Shown: positions 21,720-32,668, numbered from the stretch's first letter. The stretch is 64,000 bases of DNA from Favolaschia claudopus (GCA_037176885.1 JAWWNJ010000121.1:682001-746000); one strand, 5' to 3'. Made by a program: numbers and translations. Notes: generated from the sequence alone by a model not told the origin.

Positions 21720-22327
21720 ATGGCCCGCATTCTTTCCATGTTTCTCGCCTTCTTCGTCGCATCGGCGGTTATTGCAGGTCAGCCTGGGTTCTCTGCTTCT
21801 GGCCATTCATGGCTGAGTACCAGTAGCCCCACTCGAGCAACGACAGCTCGGAAACCTCAAATGCAACATCGACCGCCTCAAAATCGTGACTGGATTGATC
21901 GCCACCGCAAGTGCGGTTGGGAAAATCGACACCTCGTACGTCTCGAGAATAGTCTTCAATAGAGCTGGATTTCCTCACAATGGCCTCATTCATTCAGGGA
22001 CCCCGACACAGCAACCGCTGTTGAAGCAGCCCAAGCCGGATTAAAGACCGCCGGCGACTCAATCAAAGATATCGCCATCGCACTGATCACAGGAAAGGCT
22101 GCTCCGCCCGAATCTCGCACGGGAGTGTCCCAAGGCCTGAATGATACTCGGTCGGCGCTGGAGAGCATTACGAAGTGCGCCCTGGAATCTGTCTCATCAT
22201 TTTCAATAATGTTGATTTTCTTTTTACCTTCCTCAGTTCGGCCGTGGCACCGGCCGTGTCGGCTGCGCAGACCAGTTTGCAGGACGCTATTGATGATGGG
22301 AACGCTGTCATTGCAGATTGTAAATGA
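21720..22327 (+). CDS. Small secreted protein of unknown function
   Basis: Four exons: 21720-21777, 21827-21935, 21998-22174 and 22237-22327, giving 144 residues. Residues 1-18 form a signal peptide with an A-V-I-A cleavage region. The mature part is helical, Ala/Thr/Asp-rich, and has two cysteines, one in L-K-C-N near its start and one in the terminal A-D-C-K, suggesting one disulfide closing a helical bundle. Repeated patterns T-A-x-A-V-x-A-A-Q recur in the second half. I recall similar small secreted proteins in agaricomycetes but know no function; a likeness to hydrophobic-surface-binding proteins is too weak to call. A GATAAAAG element near 21606 could be the TATA box. Confidence 0.68.
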
Positions 22328-22809
22328 TTGGAATATGGCCTTTGCAAATGGGAGCTTAACATTTGGATTGGCTCAAGCTCTTCGATGCCCGAATCACATT
22401 CATCTCCTTAGAATTATCTCCAAAATTCAAGCTATCTCGAAATGTCGACTGGATTGTTTCTACAAATGGTTTGATATGACGTTGTGGGACGTACTGTCGA
22501 GAACAAACAAAACATCTGTTCGTTTTGCCCGTCTTCGAGTTGATCGCCGTGATTGCTGTGTCCGGGGATCGCGGCATTGACGGAAAGCCGAGAACCCGGG
22601 CGGCGATGGGAACAATTCCCCTCAAAACTACGGCAGTCGTAGACTCAGTCAATGCCGATCGGAACCTCAGGAAACCAAAGAAATCGCAAGTCAACAAGAA
22701 TCAATTGAAACTCCGTTCTTCATGGCATCATCATAGGCAACAAGATTATGCGAGCCTGGAAAGAGACAAGCTTTAGTTGTGGAGACAACATAAAAGGGTG
22801 GTGACTTAC

Positions 22810-23747
22810 GATCCACCTTCCCAATCCGCCTTGCAGCAATGAACCTCTCTGCCGCCCTCCAGAAATCATCCCCGGTGGTCACTCCGCGGATCCAATCCTG
22901 AATAAAATCTATCCCGTACATACCCACTACCCGATCGTCAACCAGAGTCGGCATATCCTAGCCCCCGCGCCGAAGAAACACGATGCACTGCAGTCGCGTG
23001 TCGGTGCAAATGCGACTATGAAAGGCGGAAACGTCTGAGACAATGTTCAAAGCGAGATGTGTGAGATTCACGAGTGTGCTAAGGTCAGTGTCCAAGTACG
23101 GAGCCTCTTCAAACAATTCCAGGTGCGTAACGTTTCGGAACAACGCAGAACCATATTCTGGACGTTCTGGCGCAAACAGATGCCGGGCATCCAGATTGAG
23201 ACGGAGAAGATGTTGCATGGCATCCAGAATTAGAACAGATTCGCGAGGAGCTCGCGTCACCAGGCACAGGTCACTGATGTTTGGACAACTCTCGATGATG
23301 GTGTGGAGAGCAAGATTGGGATTGTGGGACCCGCTGGGGTCTGTGAGGTGCCAGCATAGGGAGCGGACAGAATATTCCATAGCCTGGGATCCCTCTCCTT
23401 GCAGTAGGTCCAACGCGACGTTGAGGGGGATTGTAGGAACCATGGGCCGAAAGTATTGGGGAACAATGGTACGATATAGAAGAGGTTGAAGCCTGAAGCA
23501 ATACTCCGAGTGAGATTGAGTACCATTCAGTAGTTCTGATGAAGACTTGCCAATCCTTCACTCGCCACGCGATTCGCATGAGAACTAGAACCTCCTTGGA
23601 TGTGGAGCTCGCCGCAGCAAGTTCGAAGATCGACCGCTCAAGATCCTGTGGAAGTCGGGGATCTAACGGCTTCTCGAGACCAGAGCTTTCGGGATGGATG
23701 TCCAGAGGGCGAGACCCATCCAATCGTCGAGATTTGTCGGTGTTCAT
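22810..23747 (-). pseudogene. F-box/LRR-like gene interrupted by an in-frame TAG
   Basis: From the ATG at 23747, exon 1 runs to 23551 and exon 2 resumes at 23492; the 58-nt intron uses GCAAGT as donor, a GC-AG intron. The protein has the R-L-P-x-D-L-E-R-x-I-F-E-L-A leader of agaricomycete F-box-like proteins, W-L-x-P-L-L-Y-R-T, and LRR-like segments (N-V-T-H-L-E-L, N-L-T-H-L-A-L). After F-L-R-R-G-G a TAG stands at 22958-22960, yet the same frame continues with D-M-P-T-L-V-D-D-R, a W-I-R-G-V-T-T-G-D-D-F-W segment and A-E-R-F-I-A-A-R-R, which is the usual C-terminus of this family, to a GTAAGT donor at 22809. So a full-length gene seems to have acquired one stop codon. A sequencing error or a truncated but expressed protein remain possible. 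Confidence 0.62.
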
Positions 23748-24944
23748 GGCGGATGAGAGCAAGAGCGAATGTCACAGCGTCACGGAGCGTTGATCAGCAG
23801 TTGATCACGAAGCCTTCGGGACATTGCCGTTGGCCATTCGGGCCTTCGGCCGAATTCAAAACAATGTCGAATTGATACCAACCGTTGAACCCGACAGATC
23901 TTGGACAGATCTAGTGGGGTGATTGAAAAACGGAACTCACCACTGAGTAGCTTGTCGTACTTTCGAGCAAGAAACAAAAAAATGTACGCAAAATCTTGCT
24001 TCCAATACTTATTTGTGTACTTACCATTGACTTATCATCAGACAGACACGTTCAGGCTAAGAATGTCGCTTCAAGCGGATGTCGAGGGCATAGAGTGAGT
24101 TGAATCAACTGTTTCTGCTTATACTCTGAAGTGGTGACTGACTCGCTGATTTGAATAGGCGGGAATTGAACAAGTTGAAAATGGCACGGACTCACAGCAT
24201 CGGTCGATTTGGACAGCTCAGAGCAGTTTGATGTGAGTTCGAGTTTCCTGCTAAGATGTTGAAGCGGTAGCTTCTCAGTATAAGTTCAGGCAATGATGGA
24301 CGAATTTCTCAAGCCACGATCGGCGGTGTCTGGTTTGCGTCGAGTGAATCAATTTGATCATACCAATGATTCGCTCTCCACCTGTTCAGCGTTCCGAGTC
24401 CAGTTCAGATACTGGTCGCTGAGATAGTGGAGTGTCGAATGGTTTTCTGTTCTCATCTCTATCTCGCTCCGAGTCGAGGCGGTGTAATTTATGAGATATT
24501 TTGGGAATCTCGATGATGATACGATTACAGGGATGATGCTGGATCGGACAAGTTATTCGCGGATAGAACTCATGTCTAGCTTGCTCCAGAATTGCTATCA
24601 CCACCGAGTTCTGGACTGAGTGTAAGGGAAATGAAGTGAGGTTGCGACGTTTCTGTTCTTAGACTCATTCTGGACTTCTGAAATGAACGAAGAGTTTCCC
24701 TTTCACCCCACCGTTACTGAACTTCAGGGTTCTTCGACAATCATGGCCGGCAATGAAACACGTTGTGAATAACTACGTATGTACAACGACAAGAATATAG
24801 ATACAGTTATAGTTAGGTACGATACAGAGTGATTATAACAGAAACCCAAGTAAGGTATACCATTTCGATGCCCATTCGTGAGTAAGCGAGTCAAGAAACA
24901 TGATTTTTGGTGAAGTGAGATATCGACGAGAAGGCGAAATTACT
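23748..24944. other. About 1.2 kb without a recognised gene
   Basis: Short frames occur on both strands (for example near 24061-24240) but none has motifs or length. The region next to 24945 is the 3' side of the BTG/Tob gene. Confidence 0.5.
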
Positions 24945-25853
24945 CTATGTGCATCTGCGCCAGCTAGATGCGAGTGCGGAGGCAGCGACTTTGCGGCCGA
25001 CGTTTTTGGGGACGTCAGAGGGGCGCCGCTTCGAGAATCCCGCGTAGAGAGGAGCCTTGGGGATAGAAGTGCGAGCGGCGCCGAGCATGACACCGCCGCT
25101 GAGCACTTGGGTGACGCCGCCGTCGTATTTGTAGCGCGTGACGTCGGGCGTCACAGCGGCAGCTTCCACAGAGGAAGGCGAAGGGGAGCGGGACGATGCG
25201 CCACTCGGGACCGAGGTGACGGACGACGCTGACTCTGATGAGGTCCAAGAGCAGGCCGAATCGGAGATGTCTGAGCCGGAGTCTGAGAGATCGTCAGACA
25301 GCGAGTCGCAGTCGGATTCCGATTCCGCATCGACATCAGCGAGATCGTCACAGTTGTAAGAGGAGCAGAGGAGGGTCGGGATGCGTGTGGGGTTAAGGAT
25401 GGCGCTCCGGAAATCCCGCTCGCGAGTCGAGCTGACGGCGCGGCGGGGGAGAAAGCCAGGGCGGCGAATGGGTGAGGTGCGGAGTCCCGATACAGCACCG
25501 ATTTTGACCGAAGTGGTAGTAACAGTTTCCGGCTTTACCCAAATAATCCTACGAGGCATTCTCCCAATGCGGATAGCTAGCGACGATTCGGTCAAAAACA
25601 CCTGGACATCGATGCCGCACGAAAGCTGTAGGATCCAGTCGCTCCAGCGAATACCGGAAACAGCACATGCCCGCTGGATGGGAAGAGGTGGGAGAGTCAC
25701 GGACGACAGAAGGAGTGATACATTAAGAGGTCCCGAGGACAGTGAGGCACGAAGGGAGAGCTGGAGGGATACAATCGTCGCCGGTTTGTGGAGTTTCATG
25801 AGGGGTCGTGTAAGGAATGACACAAGGCAGTCGATTGCAGAAGCAGAAGACAT
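24945..25853 (-). CDS. BTG/Tob (anti-proliferative) domain protein
   Basis: Single exon, 302 residues from the ATG at 25853. Residues 1-115 match the BTG/Tob fold layout: an N-terminal helix (A-I-D-C-L-V-S-F-L-T-R-P-L), a second helix (I-V-S-L-Q-L-S-L-R-A-S-L), then the P-P-L-P-I-Q-R-A-C and I-R-W-S-D-W-I box region followed by a V-F-L-T-E-S-S-L-A-I-R strand. BTG/Tob proteins bind the Caf1/CCR4-NOT deadenylase in animals and restrain proliferation; fungal members are less studied. The rest is low complexity: a basic stretch, an acidic Ser/Asp run (about residues 185-215), then Ser/Pro and basic sequence with a likely nuclear signal. Family assignment comes from pattern and hydrophobic spacing, not from a search. 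Confidence 0.6.
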   Translation of the reverse strand: MSSASAIDCLVSFLTRPLMKLHKPATIVSLQLSLRASLSSGPLNVSLLLSSVTLPPLPIQRACAVSGIRWSDWILQLSCGIDVQVFLTESSLAIRIGRMPRRIIWVKPETVTTTSVKIGAVSGLRTSPIRRPGFLPRRAVSSTRERDFRSAILNPTRIPTLLCSSYNCDDLADVDAESESDCDSLSDDLSDSGSDISDSACSWTSSESASSVTSVPSGASSRSPSPSSVEAAAVTPDVTRYKYDGGVTQVLSGGVMLGAARTSIPKAPLYAGFSKRRPSDVPKNVGRKVAASALASSWRRCT

Positions 25854-26507
25854 CGTTGATTCGTGAGGGTGAAGTGAAGATAAGATGATCGTGAAAGAAT
25901 GCAGCAAAATTTGGCAATGAGCAGGTGCGATCCGCCGGGAATCTGGTCCAATTGAATCTAAGGTCTAGACGCAGCTATAAATGCGGGGCAATGACGACGT
26001 TCTCAACGATTACCCACCGAGAAATGAAATCAAATTCGTGTCTTCGTCTTCGTGAAGGGGACAGCCAGGAAAAGAAAAAAGAACGACTCGGAGAGGTCTA
26101 GAGCGGGCGACTGAGATAGATGAGCAGCGGGTGCTTGGAGGATATGGTCGACGGGGTTCATCTTATAAGAGTATCAGAGAACAATAGTGCTCGCCAGCCA
26201 TTGTATTCTGGTTTGATCTTGCCAGCGAGTCATTGTCGTGAAGAACAAGAGAACAATAAAAGATGATTGGTCGCTTCTCTGTGGGAATTGATTTTTGATC
26301 CAATCATGATTTCGATAACGTGATTTGCATCTCTTCCAGTTCCCCCGTCCTTGTACCGGACACTCACGCCTCGCCCTATGTGACCTCGACACGCGTTCAA
26401 TTCAAAGTCTTGTAATGCGAAAACAGGGTGTACTGTATGCTTCTGCCGCCTGCCAAGTCAGATTCTGCCGCCGTTGTTTTCTATTGGCTTCGAGCTCGCT
26501 TGTCAAT

Positions 26508-26921
26508 CTACCTTGTACTGTAAGGCTTCCCGAACCCGCCCGACTCACTGCTACGAGTCTCAGTCTCCTCGAGCACTGGGCGTCGGCGACGAAGGATGTC
26601 CTCGGAACATGATACGTATTCCCTTATGGCTGGCATCGGCGCTTTCGACATCGCCCTCAGGCTGCCACAATGATGCTCGGTAAACCTGACATGGCTACGA
26701 GCGAACTCAATTGCCACCCTCTGGTCTGGGTCAACGCAAGGATGTTTCCGGTTGTTCTTGAGCAACATGCTCCAATCCTCCGACAACTCCTCTTCAAGGT
26801 CATTTTTCTTCCGCCCAAAATCCACGACACTCTTTATCATATAGTGCACGCTTGATGTGCGCGTCGGTGGCTGAACGTCAAATGTCGACGCGGTCAGCCG
26901 CCCGTTTTCCAGGATCTCCAT
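26508..26921 (-). CDS. Hypothetical open frame, weak
   Basis: 137 codons from an ATG at 26921, charged, with no recognised motif. An upstream frame (26983-27189) may be another exon because a GT donor lies at its end, but no clean junction was found. Confidence 0.28.
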   Translation of the reverse strand: MEILENGRLTASTFDVQPPTRTSSVHYMIKSVVDFGRKKNDLEEELSEDWSMLLKNNRKHPCVDPDQRVAIEFARSHVRFTEHHCGSLRAMSKAPMPAIREYVSCSEDILRRRRPVLEETETRSSESGGFGKPYSTR

Positions 26922-28003
26922 GGGTTCAAATTTCTCTCATCTCCAGAAATGTGAATTTGAGTGCGTAATGACTTCGCGTTTGTTAAGCCGTACCCTCGAG
27001 AATGACATAGAAATAGCGTCGCAAGGTCCAGACCTCGATCCTCGAGGCAGGATCCGGCAACGCAGTTTTCCCTCGTGAGAGCGGCTTCAACAATATTCCA
27101 ACATCAATGCAAGCTCGGTATGTTCTGGAAAGAGTTTTATGGTTGTACATTGCACGCAAAAGAGCGCAAAAGTGAATTTGAGCTTCCAATTCGCCCCTGG
27201 TAACCTCTCTTCCCTTGTTCTGTCGCAGTCACGGTTTCATCTCTCAGTTTTTGCTCACCCATGACGTCGGAACGGCCGACATATTTAATTTAGGTCTGTG
27301 CGTTCTCCGTTCATTCTCCCTCGGTCTAGAACTGATCGAGTGCAGCAACATGACAGATAATCCCATATACACATACCTGGACTCATCATGCCCGACAAGA
27401 AGGCGCGGCGGCTCTACGACTGAGTCCGAACCTGGTATGTAGCCTTGGATCCTCGGTGTACCACTCTATACTGGGGTTCAAAATCGTACTCATGTGGATT
27501 TCATTTTGTTCTTCCCCGTTCAGAAAAAAAGCGACAGAGCTGAAACAGTCGTCTCTAATCTCCTCAATCACCGCTCTACGGTCATCGTGGCCTGGAGAAT
27601 CTGACGTGAGAGGACAACCGACATACCAAGCCTCCCGCTTTTTATTGCTGGCAATCATCTGTGACCGACTCCTCATTCATTCGCCCTCCTACCTTCATCT
27701 TCTTTTTGTCTTCTTCCAAAGCGCTCCACCTACCGATCCATCATCGACTTCCAAGGTCCTCGTTCCTCCCCTCGTATCGCTCTTTAGGCAGTTTTAACGT
27801 GGGATGCCTGTTTCAAGTTTTTTCGGGCCTTCCTCTAGCTGTCTCTCCGCGGGGGGTCAGGGTCTCCGCACATGCGAACGACCCTGACAAGAAGCTCCAC
27901 TGTTACTACGCTGCTCCATACCGCATGTCATTTGTCGGACGGCGATTTGCTTTCGGTTACGCTTTTGCGTTTGTGTGGGATCCATTCGTCAAGCGAGCTC
28001 CGG

Positions 28004-28010
28004 TATATAA
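28004..28010 (+). promoter_or_regulatory. TATA box of the hydrophobin gene
   Basis: TATATAA 111 bases upstream of the ATG at 28121, in the sequence CGGTATATAAGGCGCC. This is a strong core-promoter context. Confidence 0.55.
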
Positions 28011-28120
28011 GGCGCCATTTTCCTTCCCGGCAGTCCTTAGCCGCCCCAACGACTCACCACATTCCCTTTCCTTTGACGCCCACTCGAACTTGCAAGCTCG
28101 ATACCGCCAAAGCCCATAAC

Positions 28121-28626
28121 ATGTTCTCCAAGCTCAAGCTACCTCTAGTCGTCGTAGCGACTCTGTTCTCTGTATGTCCTCTTCCTTATGTCTTCATTCA
28201 CTGCTCACCACTCTTTTTGCTCGTTTTTCTTTCTCAGTGCCTTGCGGCCGCCACCCCCACCACCACCCCTCCGGTGACTCCCCCGTCATCGAGTCAATGC
28301 TGCGAGAGCGTCGTATCTTCGAAGGACTCTGCTGCCTCCCTCGTCGCAGCACTCCTCGGACTCGATCTGACGGGTCTCAACGTCCCCGTCGGGTTGAGCT
28401 GCAGCCCTATCACGGTCATCGGGAATAATTGGTACGCTTGGCCGCCTTACTTTCTCATCATAGTACATACTCACCATTTGTTTTCAGCGGTAGCACCACT
28501 GTTAGCTGCGACGCCCCAGAAGTCGAGTGGGGTGCGTATCATCGTCCGCTGTTACTGAAACAAGGCTGATTTAGAGAACTTTCAGGCGGCCTCATCGCCA
28601 TCAACTGCATCCCAATCTCCCTCTAA
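28121..28626 (+). CDS. Class I hydrophobin-like protein with six mature cysteines
   Basis: Four exons: 28121-28171, 28238-28431, 28488-28531 and 28586-28626; 109 residues. A signal peptide (about 1-20) is followed by a Thr/Pro stretch and the hydrophobin core: Cys 38-39, 72, 82, 89 and 104, with the typical A-L-L-G-L-x-L, L-N-V-P-V-G-L-S-C-S-P-I-T-V-I-G and G-L-I-A-I-N-C segments of basidiomycete class I proteins. The canonical pattern needs eight cysteines; here the first (expected about residues 29-32) is absent and residue 88, where the sixth belongs, is Ser. In solved hydrophobins these two form one disulfide. The protein should be secreted and self-assemble at air-water interfaces, but its stability and layer type may differ. 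The small exons 3 and 4 match the intron placement of other basidiomycete hydrophobins. Confidence 0.85.
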
Positions 28627-29378
28627 CTTCGTTGAGAGGCCGCCAATTTACGGGGCGTTAGCTCAATCGAGCGAAGGGCAGCTGTCAGGTGGGGGAGAAC
28701 GAAGACTTTATTCGAATATATGATACCACACACGGACACGCATGATGGACTCTGACTTTATATGTATTATTTTTGCTGAGGACTAGGACAGGCAAAATGA
28801 TCGAACAATCTGATATATTTTGATACTTCCTCCCCTTTGAGTTCCGCAATTTCCGCGATTTCACGGCTCTGAACTATGTCAGTGGCGCGTGCCAAGGCAT
28901 TCTAGAAGCTCTCGAAGTTCTGAACTTGAAGTCGGTGCCATACGGTACTTACCTGGTTCGCACGTCGTCGGTAGTTTTTGTGATTTGATTCTTTTTGTGA
29001 GGTTTGAGCCGAGATACCCGAAGGATTGTTTTCAGAATTATTTTAAATAACTGTTCCTTCGAGCAGTCAGTTCCAAGCCAGTTCGTTATTTATTTCCGCT
29101 GGGTTTGCAATGGCTCAAAGAGTGAAGCCCAGAAATCCATGAGCAGGATGTAGGGGGAATATTCTTCCAACAGAGTTACAAGGAGAACAAGGTCACGATC
29201 TAAACAAGAACAACGTGGTTTACCGGGAACCCAACGCCACCGAGGATCCGATATAGAACACGATACATGTGAAGCATTTACCGAAAACGAGGCTGCAGTT
29301 CGTGTGTGGGAGAAGTCGCAAGGAAGAAAAAAGGTACGTGGCATGCAGAAACGTTCAATGTGGCAAGAAAAGAAAACG
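28627..29378. other. Hydrophobin 3' flank, no gene seen
   Basis: AT-rich sequence between two convergent genes. A GGGGCGTTAGCTCAATCGAG string at about 28656 resembles a tRNA A box but no B box follows. Confidence 0.5.
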
Positions 29379-30515
29379 TTAGACCGCTACGCCGAAGAAA
29401 ACGCCAGCACTCAAAAGCGCAGCGAACAAGCACGCGAGCGCAGGAACGCCAGCGGCCGTGGAGAAGGAAGAAGTAGGAGCTCCGTTCTTGTGTGCGCTGG
29501 AGGAGGGGTTGGTGGCGGAATGCACCGCCGAGCTCGCGAAGGAGAGCGCCGTCGACAGGAGGGGACGAGTTTGGGAGGACTGCATGCTACCGGACGCGGA
29601 TGGGCTGGGGGTGGGCTGCGACGTGAGGCCGGAGATGGAGTTGGAGTTGGATCCGAAGAGGGACGTGCTGGCATGTGAGAGCAAAAAATCAGGGGAAAAA
29701 ATGGAATGGGACGGATAGAGACCGACGCACGCAGCAGAGATGATCGAAGTAGGAAGCAAGGCATTGCTTGCGTGGCCAGCTGCGCTTCCAGTGGCATTAA
29801 CGAGTGCCTGAGTCGGATGGTGTGCCGAGGCAGCGGATGGCGTAGCTGTGCCATGAGCAGCCGTCGTTTTATGCGTAGCAGTGGACTCAGCAGTACCGGT
29901 GCCAGCGATCTCGAATTCCGGACTAGTGGCGAGAATCTTGCTGGTGTCGGACATGCTGATGAAGGCGAGAGTGAAGCCATTCCTATCACCGAGTTGAGTG
30001 AGACATCATAGAAAATGAAGAGCAGAGGAAGACGTGGATAGAGGGGAGGGACGAACAGAACAGCGCCACGTACCCTGGGACAACATCCGGAAGCATCACC
30101 GTCGCCTTATTGGCTTTTGGGTGGATGGGGTTGGCGATCGCATACCCGCCGTTCTGAATCAGCAAAAATAAAATAAAATTTCGATACCATGGATACACGA
30201 ATTGGAGCAAATGATACGCACGAACGTCGGCTTGGTACTGAACAACGCGAGGGTTACAGGTTCCCTGGAAAGAAAAGTCGGGACTAAAGCAGACTGGACG
30301 ACAGCGAGATACACACTTATCCTCAGAAGTCGAAGACCAAGTGATGGTTATGGGTTTCCCAGCTACAGGCGACGAGGGCGCCTGCAGGTTGGAAATCGCC
30401 GCTGCAGCGCCGGAGAAGGCAAGGATAGAGACGCTGTGCGAGGATGAGCGATTGGGATAGTCGTTGATTACGAAGGGGGAGAAACGCACCAGAGCTTGGT
30501 GAAAGAATTGAACAT
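29379..30515 (-). CDS. Kre9/Knh1-type N-terminal domain, Ser/Thr-rich GPI-anchored protein
   Basis: Five exons on the minus strand: 30515-30490, 30433-30317, 30264-30222, 30153-30074 and 29982-29379; 289 residues, frame intact. A signal peptide ends in G-A-A-A-A. Residues about 22-120 carry the Ig-like N-terminal domain of the Ser-Thr-rich GPI-anchored family: I-S-N-L-Q-A-P, G-K-P-I-T-I-T-W, then L-P-D-V-V-P-G-N-G-F-T-L and S-P-E-F-E-I. Next is a long Ser/Thr/Ala region that would be O-glycosylated, and a C-terminal hydrophobic tail after S-T-A-A-G, a GPI signal. Kre9/Knh1 relatives are linked to beta-1,6-glucan assembly in yeast; in basidiomycetes the role is untested. The four introns within the domain are 52-91 nt. 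Confidence 0.8.
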
Positions 30516-31012
30516 TTTACACGGAGTGGATATCGCTGGGAGGTGGTAATGAAGGGGGAGATGGTGGTAGGAGACAAGAGGGAGGAGGGGAGCGAAAAGA
30601 AAACGTGTGCTGGCACCACCTTACGTCTCCAGTCCTCGGATGATTCCTACTTGCGTGCCTTTCGAAGCGAACTAGAAGCACCTACCTCGAACGCCGCATC
30701 GGATATGAATGATGCCGGTCAGATAGCCTTACATTGTGCTTCGAGGACTGGGTGGAAGATAAGTTAGCATGGATTGGTAATTGGTTTCAACTGAATGTGC
30801 TACGCACCCAAGAAAGATTCATGTTACGGACTGATCTACAATGTTGAGCTGCATAATAACAAAAGAGCAGGAAAATTCGTAGCTCGCTTTGGTTGTGGAA
30901 CGAGTTCGAAACGAAAAACAGAACAGCCAGCGACACAAGAAAAACTATCACTTCCGAAGACGTTCGAAAGATTCCAGGCGCGATGTACAGCTGGATCGGG
31001 AAGTGTCACCTG
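30516..31012. other. Intergenic, no gene seen
   Basis: The region lies between a divergent promoter (Kre9-type gene) and the 3' end of family member C; only short chance frames are present. Confidence 0.5.
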
Positions 31013-32152
31013 TCACACAAAGTTGTCAGCAATATGGCGGATGAGAGTAGCGTACGATTGCAAACCGTCGAGGAAGCCCAAGAGGTCGTCGAGGTCGTCT
31101 GCATGATCCATGTTAGGGACGAAATTGTCAAAATGATTTATATCGATGATACTTACCATCATCATCATCATCTGAGATATCGAGAACTTTCCGCGCACTG
31201 GAGCAAAGTCAAGAGGCATTACTGAACGTGGGCCAACGTCAATGAGCATCCGTCACCCACCGATCAGCAACAAGGCGCTTGTTCGACGATGAGGCCATAA
31301 GGAGTTTACCTTTTGTGATTGGCGGCGGGTCGAGACGAGGCCGTTTGATTGGAGGTTGCGACTTTGGAAGAGGAGGCTTGGTAGATTCTTCGTCGGTTCT
31401 AGAACGTTTTGCTGGTGCTCGGACTGTATTCACGCTCAGCAAAGCTCACACTGCATTGGATTCAGGAGTCCGAACTCACCAATATTACGCTCATCCAAGC
31501 CCTGTGTTGCGGGGACCGACATATAGGAAGCAATCAGATCTTCTATGCTCTGCATTTGCTCCACCATCTGCCCATGCCGCGACAGGACCACCCCCTGCTG
31601 CGTCGAATGCTCGGTTCGAAATTCCGCCAGTCTCTCGAAAGCACGTTTTGCAAGCGATCCATCCTCATCGATAGCTGACCTTTCACTCCTCATAGAAGCC
31701 TTGAGTGACCCGAGCTTCCGACCCAGCTGCGAACGTTGCTGCGCCAAAGTTTCTCGGAGAGAATCGCGCTCGCAACGAAGCTTCTCCATATCCTTCACCT
31801 TTTCGTGCAGATGGCCACATTCGGTCGCATGAGCAGAATGGGCAGCCTCCATATCGCTACGGAGTCTTTCATTCTCTTCGGTCAAGCGTTGGATGGTGGT
31901 TTCAAGGCTAGAGGAGGAACGTCGTGTCTCGGCTAGCGCGTCCTCTAGTGCTTTGTTTTCGGTTTTCAAAGTTTCGACTCGTTTGTCTGATTCTTCCACC
32001 GAGATCATGGGAGATTGGGAGGCAGAAGCGACGGCGGAAAACGCAGTTTGAGCGTTGGCAAAGGCCCGAGCCGCGGCAGCGTAGAGATCGTGAGGTGCAT
32101 TGGGAGGGGCGGAAGTGTAGCTGGGCTGAGGGTCGGAATCCTCGAGCTTCAT
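31013..32152 (-). CDS. Coiled-coil protein with basic and acidic tail, family member C
   Basis: Exons on the minus strand: 32152-31480, 31423-31310, 31186-31157 (acceptor least certain) and 31098-31013, all phase 1, 300 residues. It starts MKLED, then the family helix (DLYAAAARAFANAQTAF), then roughly 150 residues of coiled coil (S/E/R/L heptads). Exon 2 carries APAKRSRTDEE and a second basic patch (IKRPRLD). Exons 3 and 4 join five GAT codons into an Asp run followed by an amphipathic L-D-D-L-L-G-F-L-D-G-L segment, a plausible interaction motif. Member D lies 517 bases upstream on the same strand, so C and D are a tandem pair. Function is unknown. Confidence 0.65.
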
Positions 32153-32203
32153 GACGAGGAGGATGGTGGGAAAGGACAAGCCGCGCGCGTGACGGGAATC
32201 GCA

Positions 32204-32366
32204 CACGTGACTAACGCGATCACGAGCGGGCACAACAGCTCCCTTGCAACTTCGCGAGTCACGACGATTTACAATACATTGAGACTGAACGCGGCAAGCA
32301 CCGCAACGTGATGCCAGAGATCATCATTAAGCACATGATTTAACGGTAATAAATATCCAAACGCGT
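32204..32366. promoter_or_regulatory. CACGTG and ACGCGT boxes upstream of family member C
   Basis: CACGTG at 32204-32209 (52-57 bases before the ATG at 32152) and ACGCGT at 32361-32366 (209-214 bases before). Both words are palindromes, so strand does not matter. Confidence 0.38.
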
Positions 32367-32668
32367 ATAACCGACAAATGGTTGCAGAGTTTGTATAAAA
32401 CGGCGCTGAAATCAAAAGTGACATGTCTTTCCTTCACCCCACAAATATGCAGCGTCGGCTATAATGTGGGCTACAGTTAGCATGTATCGGACGCAAAATC
32501 AGAGAGATTCTTACAGAATTTCCCATCCGACACAGACGAACCTCGGTCAATCCGCACAGGAGGAAACCTTTCTCGTACTTGGGCCGGGCTCACCGCACGC
32601 CTGGGGATCGTCAACCTCTCTACGACGGACGTGTCGGTAAAAGATATTCCCATAATGTACCGGACAAA

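Noticed and set aside
28650..28710. tRNA-like start (GGGGCGTTAGCTCAATCGAG)
   Set aside because: It resembles an A box, but no B box (GGTTCGANTCC) and no acceptor-stem pairing follow.
31157..31171. Five GAT/ATC repeats as a microsatellite
   Set aside because: They are explained as the Asp run of coiled-coil member C; too short for a notable satellite.
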